A stretch of DNA of 64,000 bases. It comes from Halobacteriovoraceae bacterium. Its GTDB lineage: Bacteria > Bdellovibrionota > Bacteriovoracia > Bacteriovoracales > Bacteriovoracaceae. The stretch covers positions 62,001 through 126,000 of the forward strand of contig PAVS01000024.1 in assembly GCA_002713145.1 (NCBI GenBank), written 5' to 3'. The notes beneath the pieces are model-generated. The model was given only the letters and a program-made list of their open reading frames with translations, did no database searches and was not told the DNA's origin. The position numbers and the translations under genes were made by a program. Of the stretch, positions 1 to 9,109 are shown in pieces. The number at the start of each line of letters is the position of its first letter. Within the stretch, counting starts at the first letter, position 1.

Positions 1-136
1 CAATTTTTTGAGCTGGATTTTTAGTCAAAGTTTTATTTTCAACCAGTACAACTTGTACGCCTTTTTCAGCTAAATAAAAACTTGCGTCACTTCCCGCAAG
101 ACCAGCACCAATAACTAACACTCTTTTTTCTAACAT
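1..136 (-). CDS. trmFO: TrmFO-like tRNA (uracil-54-C5)-methyltransferase, N-terminal fragment
   Basis: Only the first 45 codons are present; the gene runs off the left edge. The ATG at 136 opens a Rossmann FAD-binding motif (VIGAGLAGSDAS) followed by a second beta strand (VQVVLVENK) and a segment ending NPAQ. This order matches the start of TrmFO, the folate- and FAD-dependent enzyme that makes m5U54 in the T-loop of tRNA. GidA/MnmG shares the fold but has a different motif context. The gene is divergent from nadE with about 100 bases between the two probable starts. The assignment rests on 45 residues, so another FAD protein of the GidA family cannot be excluded. Confidence 0.65.
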   Translation of the reverse strand, partial: MLEKRVLVIGAGLAGSDASFYLAEKGVQVVLVENKTLTKNPAQKI

Positions 137-140
137 CTTG

Positions 141-169
141 TTTAAGTCCCTTAAAATACATGATATAAT
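141..169 (+). promoter_or_regulatory. Extended -10 promoter for nadE
   Basis: TATAAT lies at 164-169 and is preceded by TG one base upstream (161-162), an extended -10 arrangement. A weak -35 (TTTAAG, 141-146) sits 17 bases upstream. The predicted transcription start near 176 leaves too little leader for a ribosome site before the ATG at 190, which favours the downstream TTG start of nadE. Confidence 0.5.
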
Positions 170-237
170 CTTTGTAATTAAAGCATTTTATGCCTTATAA
201 AGCTGCAAAGTGTCAACTCATTTACAAAGGTTTTGGC

Positions 238-1992
238 TTGAAGATTATTATTCATCAAACTCACCACAAGATTGCAGACTTTAAGAGCATTTTCAAATAT
301 TTAGAAGAAAATTTTAAAAAGCCGGAAAAAGGAATTCATATCTTTCCTGAGTTATTCCTCACTGGCTATCCTCTGTTGGATTTATGCTTACAAAAGCCGT
401 TTGTAGCAAAGTATCAGGCTTTTCTTGAAAAACTCATTCACTGGAGTCATTCACTTCCAAAAGATGTGTACCTCCTCATGGGTGGACTGGAATACAACTT
501 AACTCAAAGTGGAATTCCTATGACAATAAAGAATGTTGTTTTCGGCGTTTCAAACAGTTTTCAAGGCGAAAGTCTCTATGCCAAAAAACTTCTCCCCAAC
601 TACGATATTTTTGATGAAAAAAAATACTTCACAAAAGGCAGAGAACCCCAAGTCATTGAAGTCTTTGACAAGAAAATTGGTCTTCTTATTTGCGAAGACA
701 TGTGGGCTTCTTCTTTTCATGATATTGATCCTGTTGATGACCTTCAGAAATTTTGCCAGAGCCGAGAGATTCAACTAGATGCTGTCGTTAATTTAAGTGC
801 CTCTCCCTTTATTATCAATAAACATAAAAGTAGGCTGGAGCGCGCCGTTGAAATTTCCTGTCTTTTTCAATGCCCTTTTATTTACGTTAATCGCGTGGGT
901 GGTGAAGACGAAATCCTCTTTGACGGAAGAAGCTTTGCCGTAGATGGAGAGCGAAAATTATTTGAAGGGAAAAAATTTAGGGGTGATATCCTTGAACTCG
1001 ACTTCCCTGAAAAATCTCAACAATACTCGACTAAGCCAAATTCGAAAAGTTTAACCTGGGAAGAGTTGTTTCAAGCCAGGCTGAATGAAGAAGTTCAACC
1101 TGCCATTTTGAGAAAATGGAATAACCATGAATGCCAAGAAGTCTTAGAAGCCCTAGCATTTGGCTTCCAAGAATACGCAAGCAAAAACGGCTTTCAAAAA
1201 TTTACGATTGCTCTGTCAGGAGGAATGGATTCTGCGATGGTTCTCACTATCATTAAGCTCTCTCTTAAAAAAGGGCAGAGCGTAGAAGCTATTTATATGC
1301 CCAGCATTCACTCTTCAAGCCTGAGTTATGATCTTTGTTTTGATTTATGTCAAAGACTAGGAGTTAAGCTCACCACCATGCCTATTAAGTTTTTGCACTC
1401 TGCTGCTAAAAACCTCTTTGGCCAGTCATTCAATGATCCCTTTAAGGGCTTAAGTGATGAGAATATTCAATCAAGACTCAGAGGAGTTCTTCTTTATGGA
1501 AGGACCAATCAAGTCAATTCAATGGCGGTTAACACTTCTAATAAGTCAGAGCTAGCCGTTGGTTATTCTACTCAGTACGGGGATAGCGTGGGTGCGATCA
1601 GCCTTTTAGGAGATCTTTACAAATCAGAGGTATATGCTCTCGCTCATTATATCAATGAGTTTTATCAAGAGCCTATTCCTCCTAAACTTATTCATAGGCC
1701 ACCCACAGCTGAACTAAGAGCAGATCAAAAGGATGAAGACTCTCTTCCACCCTACGCGATTCTAGATGCTATTCTAGAAGGTATACTCTCTTATCGTTAT
1801 TCAAAAGAAGATCTTCTGCAAAAAGGCTTTGACCAAGAAGACATCGATAAGGTTTTCACTCTCTATGCACGTAGTGAATATAAACGCTATCAATTTTGCC
1901 CCATCATCAAAATAAGCTCGAAAAGTTTTGGTTTTGGGTATAGAATTCCGTTGAGTAGCGATAAAACATTTTATAATCAATCAGATCAATAG
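238..1992 (+). CDS. nadE: Glutamine-dependent NAD+ synthetase
   Basis: Last step of NAD biosynthesis: deamido-NAD + ATP + glutamine to NAD. The N-terminal half is a nitrilase-fold glutaminase with the Glu (FPELFLTGYP), Lys (AKKLLPNYD) and Cys (LLICEDMW) triad visible in order. The C-terminal half is the synthetase with the PP-loop SGGMDS and the NTSNKSELAVGY motif. The frame is open from ATG 190, but no Shine-Dalgarno precedes that codon. TTG at 238 has AAAGG seven bases upstream and begins LKIIIHQ, the usual family start (MKIAIAQ-like), so I chose it. An H1-like gene follows after eight bases and is probably co-transcribed. The length of about 584 residues fits two-domain NadE. Confidence 0.93.
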   Translation: MKIIIHQTHHKIADFKSIFKYLEENFKKPEKGIHIFPELFLTGYPLLDLCLQKPFVAKYQAFLEKLIHWSHSLPKDVYLLMGGLEYNLTQSGIPMTIKNVVFGVSNSFQGESLYAKKLLPNYDIFDEKKYFTKGREPQVIEVFDKKIGLLICEDMWASSFHDIDPVDDLQKFCQSREIQLDAVVNLSASPFIINKHKSRLERAVEISCLFQCPFIYVNRVGGEDEILFDGRSFAVDGERKLFEGKKFRGDILELDFPEKSQQYSTKPNSKSLTWEELFQARLNEEVQPAILRKWNNHECQEVLEALAFGFQEYASKNGFQKFTIALSGGMDSAMVLTIIKLSLKKGQSVEAIYMPSIHSSSLSYDLCFDLCQRLGVKLTTMPIKFLHSAAKNLFGQSFNDPFKGLSDENIQSRLRGVLLYGRTNQVNSMAVNTSNKSELAVGYSTQYGDSVGAISLLGDLYKSEVYALAHYINEFYQEPIPPKLIHRPPTAELRADQKDEDSLPPYAILDAILEGILSYRYSKEDLLQKGFDQEDIDKVFTLYARSEYKRYQFCPIIKISSKSFGFGYRIPLSSDKTFYNQSDQ

Positions 1993-2000
1993 GAGGCTTT

Positions 2001-2522
2001 GTGAGCGAAACAAAAAAACAAATCTTAGAATCTTGGAAAAAACTCCAAAATGAAGTGAACTCATTTGTAAAAAACAAAGATGTCACCGAGTTACAAAAGA
2101 ATGTCAAAAAAATGGTCGAGAATGCTCAAAAAGACCTCTCTCAACTTATGGATAAAGATGTCACTAAAGTGAGAAATAGAATCAAAAAAGAAGCAGACCA
2201 GCTGGAAAAAAAGATTGAGAAAGTTGTTAATCTTGAGATCAAAAAAGCTAAAAAGTTTGTAGATAGTCAGAAAAAAGAGCTCGATAATTTACAGCAAAAA
2301 TTAGAAAAATTTGTAGCAGCCAATAAGAAAAGTGCTCCTAAGAAAACGACCAAGAAAAAATCGACTAAGAAGAAAGCAACGAAAAAGGCGACCAAGAAAA
2401 GTACAACTAAAAAAGGTACGAAGAAAAAAGTGGCCAAAAAAGCCACGACCAAGTCAAAAGCTTCTACCAAGAAGAAAGCGACTAAAAAACCAGCGACTAA
2501 AAAACCAGCGACTAAAAAATAA
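2001..2522 (+). CDS. Histone H1-like lysine-rich DNA-binding protein
   Basis: A 173-residue protein with GTG start, eight bases after an ideal AGGAGG ribosome site that overlaps the end of nadE. Residues 1 to about 110 are charged and helical, probably coiled coil and phasin-like. Residues from about 112 to the end are almost only Lys, Thr, Ala, Ser and Pro in KKATKK-type repeats, as in the C-terminal tail of histone H1, chlamydial Hc2 and AlgP-type proteins. Such tails bind DNA non-specifically, so a nucleoid-compaction role is likely. The last three coding repeats are identical at DNA level (see repeat entry). A phasin role for the N-terminal part is an alternative. Confidence 0.75.
   Translation: MSETKKQILESWKKLQNEVNSFVKNKDVTELQKNVKKMVENAQKDLSQLMDKDVTKVRNRIKKEADQLEKKIEKVVNLEIKKAKKFVDSQKKELDNLQQKLEKFVAANKKSAPKKTTKKKSTKKKATKKATKKSTTKKGTKKKVAKKATTKSKASTKKKATKKPATKKPATKK
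2478..2522 (+). repeat. Three tandem 15-bp coding repeats at the end of the H1-like gene
   Basis: GCGACTAAAAAACCA occurs twice in direct succession (2478-2492, 2493-2507). A third unit (2508-2522) shares its first 12 bases and ends in the stop codon. Each unit encodes ATKKP. Identity between units suggests recent slippage, so tail length may vary between strains. Confidence 0.85.
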
Positions 2523-2537
2523 ATCTACAGCGGTCTT

Positions 2538-3626
2538 TTAAGGAAGATAAGAAGTCACAACTTCTTCCGTAAAAGGCCGCCATTTTCCCTTCCACACATT
2601 TAAATTTGCAGATTTAATGATATTCTTTTTTTCATTGATCTCGATGGCCACATAAGTAAGATTGGTGATGGTTTTGTGTTGAGCTGCATCTACCGATGGT
2701 ACTTGGTTCCATGTTCCACAATTAAAGTAGAGCTTTCCATCTTTAAACCTTCTCCACTCAGTGATATGAGTATGCCCCATCACCACAATCTTTATATCAG
2801 GTCTAGTGGCCAGCACTCTTTTAGCATTTACATCGTATTTAGGATGAATCGCAATTTTAAAAACTTGCCCCAAACTGATTTTAAAATTTTTATTAAACTT
2901 ACCATAGGGTCTAAATTGAGTTCTTACACAATAGCCAAACACACTCCATACTAAGTAGAGAAAAAAACGAAAGTCGTGAAAGAAGGTGTATTGAACATAA
3001 GATGATAAGGGACGAACCTTATCAATATAGGGTCTAATTTCTTTGAGCTTAGGTAAAAGATAAATGCAAAAAAGTGAAGCCCAAGGGAGATTGAGAATTT
3101 TTGTATTATCAGGTCCATCTATAATGAGTTTACTTCTAGGAACGGTATTAACCGGCTCAAATCGATGTCCATGCTCTACTAAAACTCCACAGGAGATAAA
3201 CTGATGGGTAAATTCGATCCCCTCTCCTATTTCATCAATAAGTCTTTTCTGTGCTCCAGGATAAACCATACCAATATCATGGTTTCCAATGACATACGTA
3301 ACTTTCTTATTAGGTCTTGCGAGGAATTTCTTCAGGGCTTCAAAAAAGAGAGGGTGTCCCTCAATAATCTGATCCACCATTTTGATAATATTATCTTCAG
3401 TGAGAAAATGGGTGAACTCCCCATCGACATCCATTTGTATGAGATTAAAGATATCTCCATTAAGGACTATATTCACGTCGCTAAAGTAATATGTCCCGGT
3501 AGAGTAGTGATCTAAAAACTCTGAGAATTTTTCATCTTCATCAAAGTCTTCAAGAATATTAGCGGAACCATCTTTTAAAAAACGTCCCTTTCCGAGATGA
3601 AAGTCACTTAGAATCAACATCAACAT
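2538..3626 (-). CDS. Calcineurin-like metallophosphoesterase
   Basis: All five metallophosphoesterase blocks are visible in order: DFHLG, NGDIFN, GNHD, EHGHRF and GHTH. A dinuclear metal hydrolase is therefore well supported. The layout resembles UDP-2,3-diacylglucosamine hydrolase-like enzymes, but the protein (about 362 residues) is longer than LpxH (about 240), so the substrate is open. The frame is open to 3638. I chose the ATG at 3626 because GAGG lies six bases upstream and the sequence then begins MLMLILSDFH. The gene overlaps the end of the diguanylate cyclase gene by 23 bases and is probably its operon partner, which raises the chance of a nucleotide or lipid substrate linked to signalling. 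Confidence 0.8.
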   Translation of the reverse strand: MLMLILSDFHLGKGRFLKDGSANILEDFDEDEKFSEFLDHYSTGTYYFSDVNIVLNGDIFNLIQMDVDGEFTHFLTEDNIIKMVDQIIEGHPLFFEALKKFLARPNKKVTYVIGNHDIGMVYPGAQKRLIDEIGEGIEFTHQFISCGVLVEHGHRFEPVNTVPRSKLIIDGPDNTKILNLPWASLFCIYLLPKLKEIRPYIDKVRPLSSYVQYTFFHDFRFFLYLVWSVFGYCVRTQFRPYGKFNKNFKISLGQVFKIAIHPKYDVNAKRVLATRPDIKIVVMGHTHITEWRRFKDGKLYFNCGTWNQVPSVDAAQHKTITNLTYVAIEINEKKNIIKSANLNVWKGKWRPFTEEVVTSYLP

Positions 3627-4548
3627 GGGCAACCTCATTCACATGAAACACACGACCTCTTCCAGATTTTTTTGATTTATACATCATTTCATCTGCAAAT
3701 CGAATAATCTCTTTTGCTGTGTTTGCATCTGTAGGATATTCAGCAATCCCAATCGATATGGACATATTATAGATCTCGCCATTATCGATTTTAAATTCAT
3801 GAGCCTTCAATTGCTTTAACACTCTTGAAGCCACTCGGTGAACAATCTCGATAGAAATATTAGGCATAATGATAACGAATTCATCTCCCCCATAGCGATA
3901 AATATGATCCGTTTCTCTTAAAATATTCTTTAAGAGCACTCCCATATCTTTGAGAAGTTGACTTCCAATAATATGACCATAGTTATCGTTAACATTTTTA
4001 AAATGATCAACATCAATAAACATGATACTAAACGTTTTATGTTCTTTCTGATGAATATCTACAGCAGTTTTCAAATCTTCTGTTAGTTTTCGTTGATTAA
4101 ATAAGCCCGTCACATCATCAGTAAGAGCGAGAATTTCAAGTCCAGAGACTTTTTCTTTTTCAGCTCTTAATTTTGCATAAGACTTAATAAATGAAATAAA
4201 TATTGAGTTTAAAGTTTCATTCTGATGATCAGAACTCTTCGTGTAGAAATATTGAGAACTATTTTCACTTCTATAAATAACGACCACCTGTTCGTGGTCT
4301 GAAATTTGCACCAACTTGCCTATTTCAAATTGTGACTGTGAATGGAGTGTCTCTTCAAGATGGGATAAATCTAGATTTTCATCATTGGTGAGTTTACTCC
4401 CCTTTAAATTGACAAAGGCAACTTGATTAAATGAATAATTCTCTTTTAAATACGTCTTAACTTCCTGGTAGAGCTCTCTTCGACTGAGCTCTAGATAATC
4501 AAAAAGTTTTACAGAAGCTTCAATAACTTCATTTTCATTTTTTTTCAA
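3604..4548 (-). CDS. Diguanylate cyclase (GGDEF domain)
   Basis: Makes cyclic di-GMP from two GTP. The C-terminal half (about 140-305) is a complete GGDEF domain: LTDDVTGLFNQRK, the metal aspartate in FIDVDHFK, an intact GGDEF (220-224) and the inhibitory I-site RETD (211-214) at the correct five-residue spacing. It is therefore probably active and product-inhibited. Residues 1-130 form an N-terminal sensor-like region I cannot assign (possibly GAF-like); no membrane segment is seen. The start is a TTG directly after the stop of the upstream scaffold gene, indicating translational coupling. The window shows no EAL or HD-GYP partner. Confidence 0.9.
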   Translation of the reverse strand: MKKNENEVIEASVKLFDYLELSRRELYQEVKTYLKENYSFNQVAFVNLKGSKLTNDENLDLSHLEETLHSQSQFEIGKLVQISDHEQVVVIYRSENSSQYFYTKSSDHQNETLNSIFISFIKSYAKLRAEKEKVSGLEILALTDDVTGLFNQRKLTEDLKTAVDIHQKEHKTFSIMFIDVDHFKNVNDNYGHIIGSQLLKDMGVLLKNILRETDHIYRYGGDEFVIIMPNISIEIVHRVASRVLKQLKAHEFKIDNGEIYNMSISIGIAEYPTDANTAKEIIRFADEMMYKSKKSGRGRVFHVNEVAHVDVDSK

Positions 4549-7194
4549 TTATAGATCCATATTCTTTCTTAATTTGGCTATTCTTTCTTCTGCACCATAA
4601 TCATCTTCAAGCTGTCCTATCGCTCCTCGCAATGTCTTGATGACTCGATTCATTCTTTCTTCTAAATCATGCTGACTATCGACAGAACTTTTCTCTTTGA
4701 GCTGGGCAGATTCAATATCAAACTCTAAAGTGTCAATTCGACGCTTCAGTTCAAGGATTTTTTTATCCCTATTCTGGATTTGAATTTCAGCATCACGTCT
4801 TAACATTTCTAACTTTTCTTCCAGTTCTCTTTCTCGGTATCTCACCTTATTGACATCTAATTTACTTTGTTTTGTTAATGTTTCAACTTGTTTCGCCAAT
4901 TCCTCATTTTGTTTAGCGTAATATTCTTTTTTGTCTAAAGAGATGTCCAATTGAAATCTAAGATCATCGATTTGTTTTTCCATTCTTTTCTTAATCACAG
5001 CGACTTCAATTTTCTTCTCATCCAACTCAGCTTTAAGGGAGATAAAGTTTTCATCTTTCGCGTCTTGTTTGGATTCAAATTTATGTATTTTTGCGAGCAA
5101 CTGCTCTCTATCTTCACGTAGAGATTTGATTGTCTCTCCCAACCTGATGAGTTCGTCATCATGAGTTTTCACATATTCACGATGCTCATCTTTTAGGTCT
5201 TGGGAAACCTCATTTTGTCCTCTCCTCGCAGTGGCAACTGTTTGCTCCTGCTCATCTTCATTTGGCTCGGGGGAGATTTCTTGAGTAAGTGTGGTTTTCT
5301 CTTCTGCATCAGAAGCGACGAGAGTATTATCTTCAGATTGATATGTATTCTCCACACCTTGAATTTCATCATCCATCATTTCATCGATATCATCTAGCTT
5401 TTTAGCCACACTGGTTGAAAACTCAGGCATTTCCGATGGTAGATCTACTGAGGACAGATCATGATTGATGGCCACTGAAGTAAGCTCATCCTCTTCGAAA
5501 TCATCAAGCGCCTCTAGCTCTTCAAGCTGTGACGAATCATCTACCTTTTTTTGATGTTCTATCTCGCCCAATTGGTTCTGTTCAACTTGTTTGCGGTCTC
5601 TTTGAGACATGGCAACGCCCACAATAGTTGCATCATCCTCGTCTTCTTCCTCTTCTTGATAAACATCTGGGTCAAGTTCTTTCTCTGCTGCGACTTCTGC
5701 TTCGGACTGAGCTAACAACTCATCAATACTCGCAGAATCAGGGTTCTCATATTCCTGAGATGCATTTATGGATAAATCCCCCTCTTGCACAGAATCTTCT
5801 TGTAAGTTTTCTATAGACGTTGGTCTGGTTAAATCTTCTGACTCACTCTCAGACAACGAGAGCTCTTCATCCATGCCTGACAAAATGTCCACACCTGTAT
5901 TCATATCCCCTGCGGAATTCTCTTCATCCACACTACTCAGAGAAAACTCCAACTCATCATCAGGCTTTTCAATCGCTGCTTCACCTGAATCAGAAAGACT
6001 GAGATCAAATTCCCCAGTGCTATCCAACAAACTCAGGTCTGCTTCATTATGATCTTCTTCAGAGTCAGTTTCTTCTGAGAGACTTAATTCATCTTGTTCA
6101 TCTTGCTCATGGAGGGCTTCTGGTTGTTCAAAATCAGGAAAGGTTAAGTCATCTTCGCTAGGAAGTTTGGCTTCTTCCTCTGTATCGGCGTCATCATCTA
6201 AAGATAATTCAGCATTATCTTCCCATCCTTCTTCAGTAGAGAGGCTCAATTCATCACCATTATCAGATAAATCTAATTCATCTCCAGCCTCTGATAAGTT
6301 CAGGCCATCTTCTTGGTTATCATCAGAGAGCTCAAAGCCCTCGGAATCATCGAGGCTGATATCATTATGTCCCATCTCTTGAGGGACTTCGACATTCTCT
6401 TCCCCTAACTCGAAGCCTTCATCACTCTCTCCATCATCTAAGCTTAACTCATTGACCCCTGTCGCCTCCAAGCCAATTCCATCATCTTCCTGATCTTCAC
6501 CTAAAGTGATTTCATCTTCTCCCAAGCTATCAGCTTCGTCATCGTCTAAGGAAATTTCATTATCTAAATCACTCGAAAGAGAAACTTCTCCCAAGCTCAG
6601 CTCTCCTTCATCTGCTGCAGAAGGCTCATCAACTTGATTTGGTTCAAGGGAGTCCGGTGCTGTTAAATCAGGTTGATTCAAACTAGAGAAACCAGCGGAT
6701 TCAAAGACTTTGTTTATTTTACTATTTATCTCACTCGCTTTGTCCGAAAACTCCATCGTGTTATTTTGTGTTGATAAAATACTAGCGGCTCTATCAGTCG
6801 TGGACTCAAAATGATCTTGGTCTCCACTTTCAAATTCCTCAATTTCAAAAAACGTTTCTAAGAGTGTATCCAGAACGACATCATCCATGGGCGTTTGAAA
6901 ATATAAATGAGCTCCCGTTTTAGAGTTTTGGTGTTTTGCTAGTTTTTTAGCATTCAAGGAATTGGCAAAGAGAAAAATATTAAGATTATCAAACTCTTTT
7001 TTAAGCGTGGTGATCATTTTATTTTTTTTTCGGCTCTCGCTATCAAAGTCTAGGAGCACTCCCCCGCAATCATCTGCAACACTTTCTATGAGATCATCTA
7101 TTGTTTCAAATATATCTATTGAAACTTTTTGAGAGATCTGATCAATGAGATCTAAATAATCTTGATTTTCTGAATCGAGGGCATAAATTTTCAC
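4549..7194 (-). CDS. Pseudo-receiver, acidic repeat and coiled-coil scaffold protein (FrzS/AglZ-like architecture)
   Basis: An 881-residue protein. Residues 1-115 look like a response-regulator receiver: acidic D7, D49 in VLLDFD, a cis-proline at 102. The conserved active-site Lys before that proline is replaced by Thr (QTP), so phosphorylation is doubtful. Residues about 150-640 are very acidic, with many copies of LSLDD/SLSEE-type motifs. Residues about 640-870 are predicted coiled coil. A pseudo-receiver joined to a long coiled coil is the architecture of myxobacterial FrzS and AglZ, polar motility scaffolds; the acidic middle is unusual. GTG start with GGAG seven bases upstream. It heads an operon with a GGDEF protein and a phosphoesterase. 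The role as a localisation scaffold is inference. Confidence 0.75.
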   Translation of the reverse strand: MKIYALDSENQDYLDLIDQISQKVSIDIFETIDDLIESVADDCGGVLLDFDSESRKKNKMITTLKKEFDNLNIFLFANSLNAKKLAKHQNSKTGAHLYFQTPMDDVVLDTLLETFFEIEEFESGDQDHFESTTDRAASILSTQNNTMEFSDKASEINSKINKVFESAGFSSLNQPDLTAPDSLEPNQVDEPSAADEGELSLGEVSLSSDLDNEISLDDDEADSLGEDEITLGEDQEDDGIGLEATGVNELSLDDGESDEGFELGEENVEVPQEMGHNDISLDDSEGFELSDDNQEDGLNLSEAGDELDLSDNGDELSLSTEEGWEDNAELSLDDDADTEEEAKLPSEDDLTFPDFEQPEALHEQDEQDELSLSEETDSEEDHNEADLSLLDSTGEFDLSLSDSGEAAIEKPDDELEFSLSSVDEENSAGDMNTGVDILSGMDEELSLSESESEDLTRPTSIENLQEDSVQEGDLSINASQEYENPDSASIDELLAQSEAEVAAEKELDPDVYQEEEEDEDDATIVGVAMSQRDRKQVEQNQLGEIEHQKKVDDSSQLEELEALDDFEEDELTSVAINHDLSSVDLPSEMPEFSTSVAKKLDDIDEMMDDEIQGVENTYQSEDNTLVASDAEEKTTLTQEISPEPNEDEQEQTVATARRGQNEVSQDLKDEHREYVKTHDDELIRLGETIKSLREDREQLLAKIHKFESKQDAKDENFISLKAELDEKKIEVAVIKKRMEKQIDDLRFQLDISLDKKEYYAKQNEELAKQVETLTKQSKLDVNKVRYRERELEEKLEMLRRDAEIQIQNRDKKILELKRRIDTLEFDIESAQLKEKSSVDSQHDLEERMNRVIKTLRGAIGQLEDDYGAEERIAKLRKNMDL

Positions 7195-7319
7195 AATAAT
7201 ACTCCATGTTATTGTTCAATGATAACAAATACATAGACCAAATAATAGATCGGTAAAACCTATCATGAGGCTTAATGCTAATCTATTGATAAATAGCTAT
7301 TAGTTGTTTAAAATAATGG

Positions 7320-7347
7320 CTGTGAAGTGATTTACACAGTTTATACT
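7320..7347 (+). promoter_or_regulatory. CTGTG-N10-CACAG palindrome with adjacent -10 box
   Basis: A 20-bp inverted repeat (7320-7339) of the CRP/FNR half-site type is followed two bases later by TATACT (7342-7347), a plausible -10 for the L,D-transpeptidase operon. The palindrome covers the place of the -35, and no good -35 is present, which fits an activator-dependent promoter. Confidence 0.4.
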
Positions 7348-7368
7348 CGTTTTTAGATGGAGATTTTT

Positions 7369-8403
7369 ATGAGTAAATTGACAATTCTAGTGCTTTTACT
7401 GGCCCTATTCAATACAGGCGAGTCTTTTGCTCAGAAATTTATCCCAAGTACCATTTATCAACTTGATCAACGTTTTTCTCATCACGTGCTAGTAGTTGAG
7501 AAATCCACTCATACTCTTTACCTCTATGAGTATGCTCAAGATGTACCCAAACTCATTAAAACCTATCAAGTTGCTACCGGTAAAATCAAAGGTGACAAAT
7601 TAGTGCAAGGTGACGAAAAAACACCTGAGGGAATATACCACTTTCAAAACTTCCGCTCGTCAGAAGATCTCATAGGCCAATATGGAGACGAGACAGGGAA
7701 AATTTATGGTGCGGGAGCTTTTACCCTTAACTATCCCAACGAAATGGATAGAAGAGCAAGAAAAACTGGTGGAGGTATATGGTTACATTCTACCGATGAT
7801 GATGCCCGAGTGAGCAAAGGCCTTGACTCAAGAGGATGTGTCGTGGCGATTGATCAGGATTTGAAAGAGATCTCCCAATATATAGATCTCTCTAATACCC
7901 CAGCGATTATTGTTCAAGACCTTCACTTTCTCTCTGAACAAACATGGAGAAGCAATAAAGAAGAAATTCTACAAACAGTCCAAAACTGGATGAAAGCTTG
8001 GCAAGAAAAAAACTTTAAAACCTATATACAACAATATTCAAAATCTGAATTCTATGATCGTAGGAAGGGAAATTGGAACGATTATAGAAGGTATAAAAAA
8101 GCTGTTTTCTCTCGAAAAGATTCACCTATTATCAAATTTAGGAATCTCAGTATTTTAAGTAACAGAGGGTATGTCGTGGTCACGATGGAGCAAGATTATA
8201 GCTCTGATGTTATCGATGATATTGGAAAGAAAACTCTCTATCTCAAACAAGATGAGAATTATGAATGGAAAATCGTAGCAGAATTATTTAATAAATTAGA
8301 AAAAAAAGAAACGATAGCATTTACTCCTTCCATGAGATTTTTTAATGATAAAGTTTCTAGAAGTAATGCTGAGGAGAAAAAAGCTAATGCAGAATCCATC
8401 TAA
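7369..8403 (+). CDS. Periplasmic L,D-transpeptidase with C-terminal NTF2-like domain
   Basis: YkuD-fold peptidoglycan cross-linking or remodelling enzyme. The signal peptide (MSKLTILVLLLALF...FAQ) is followed by the catalytic domain at about 45-190 with HSTDDD and the SRGCVV nucleophile motif; Cys and the upstream His are both present. The C-terminal 130 residues look like an NTF2/SnoaL fold, as in several bdellovibrio-type Ldt proteins. The start at 7369 is chosen over 7357 because GGAG precedes it by six bases and the signal peptide begins there. It is first in an operon with a membrane protein and a bactofilin, suggesting a cell-shape or wall-modification role. Confidence 0.88.
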   Translation: MSKLTILVLLLALFNTGESFAQKFIPSTIYQLDQRFSHHVLVVEKSTHTLYLYEYAQDVPKLIKTYQVATGKIKGDKLVQGDEKTPEGIYHFQNFRSSEDLIGQYGDETGKIYGAGAFTLNYPNEMDRRARKTGGGIWLHSTDDDARVSKGLDSRGCVVAIDQDLKEISQYIDLSNTPAIIVQDLHFLSEQTWRSNKEEILQTVQNWMKAWQEKNFKTYIQQYSKSEFYDRRKGNWNDYRRYKKAVFSRKDSPIIKFRNLSILSNRGYVVVTMEQDYSSDVIDDIGKKTLYLKQDENYEWKIVAELFNKLEKKETIAFTPSMRFFNDKVSRSNAEEKKANAESI

Positions 8404-9109
8404 AGACCTTACCTTTATTGTCTATAACGCTCCTTCTCCTCCTCGTTATATTAAAGTAAAAAAAAGCATCATCAAAAGTTTATTCATTCTTATCCCTTTT
8501 ATGGTGATCCTCTCGATAACCCTCTCTTATACTTATTCTTTTATCTACAAGCTTGAGAATAACTCGCTTCGATCGAATATCCCCATCGAAATACAAAAAC
8601 TTCAAAAAGAAAACACAGAGCTCTCTCAAAACTTACAGTACTTAAAAAAGAATAATGAAGAGCTTATCTCAAAGCTCTCAAAAGGTGGGACATCGGAGTC
8701 TTCCATCAGCTCAATGAATCTTTTTACGATGCCTATTGGTATTGAAGACTTACGAGGTAAAGCACTGATCAATATCGATGACATAAAAATCACCACGACT
8801 CCTAAAGAGATCAAACTTCATTTTAATATGGAAAACCAATCTAATGAAAAGCTGCAGGGCTATATCAGTGTGGTGCAATTTCAAGAAAACCTCATCCAAT
8901 TCTACCCAGTTAACGAGCTTTCTCAAAAAGATTACAAAATCGAATATACACAAGGTGAGAGTTTTGGTTTTTCTCGTTTTAGACCCACAACAGCCACATT
9001 TAATCGATACTCCAATTCCAGTGTAAAATATAAGATTTTTATATTCTCAAGAACAGGTAATCTCTTGGCCTATAAACAAATCGCTGCAAGAAACTTGGCC
9101 AATGAATAA
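8387..9109 (+). CDS. Bitopic membrane protein with coiled coil, bactofilin neighbour
   Basis: About 240 residues from the ATG at 8387, which has GAGGAG ten bases upstream and overlaps the Ldt stop. There is a short basic cytoplasmic N-terminus (residues 1-26), one membrane segment (about 29-50), a periplasmic coiled coil (about 60-95) and a C-terminal beta-rich domain without recognisable motifs. I do not recognise the family. Membrane proteins with this short N-terminus and coiled coil often accompany bactofilins; many carry an M23 peptidase domain, but no M23 motifs (HxxxD, HxH) are present here. It could link the bactofilin polymer to the periplasm; that is inference from position. Confidence 0.75.
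   Translation: MQNPSKDLTFIVYNAPSPPRYIKVKKSIIKSLFILIPFMVILSITLSYTYSFIYKLENNSLRSNIPIEIQKLQKENTELSQNLQYLKKNNEELISKLSKGGTSESSISSMNLFTMPIGIEDLRGKALINIDDIKITTTPKEIKLHFNMENQSNEKLQGYISVVQFQENLIQFYPVNELSQKDYKIEYTQGESFGFSRFRPTTATFNRYSNSSVKYKIFIFSRTGNLLAYKQIAARNLANE

Noticed and set aside
2267..2541. Basic or hydrophobic open frames on both strands over the H1-like gene
   Set aside because: They are shadows of the Lys-rich repeat codons; the GTG frame with AGGAGG upstream explains the region.
5628..6382. Several open frames antisense to the acidic scaffold gene
   Set aside because: Created by the repetitive GAA/GAT codons; no ribosome sites or recognisable motifs.
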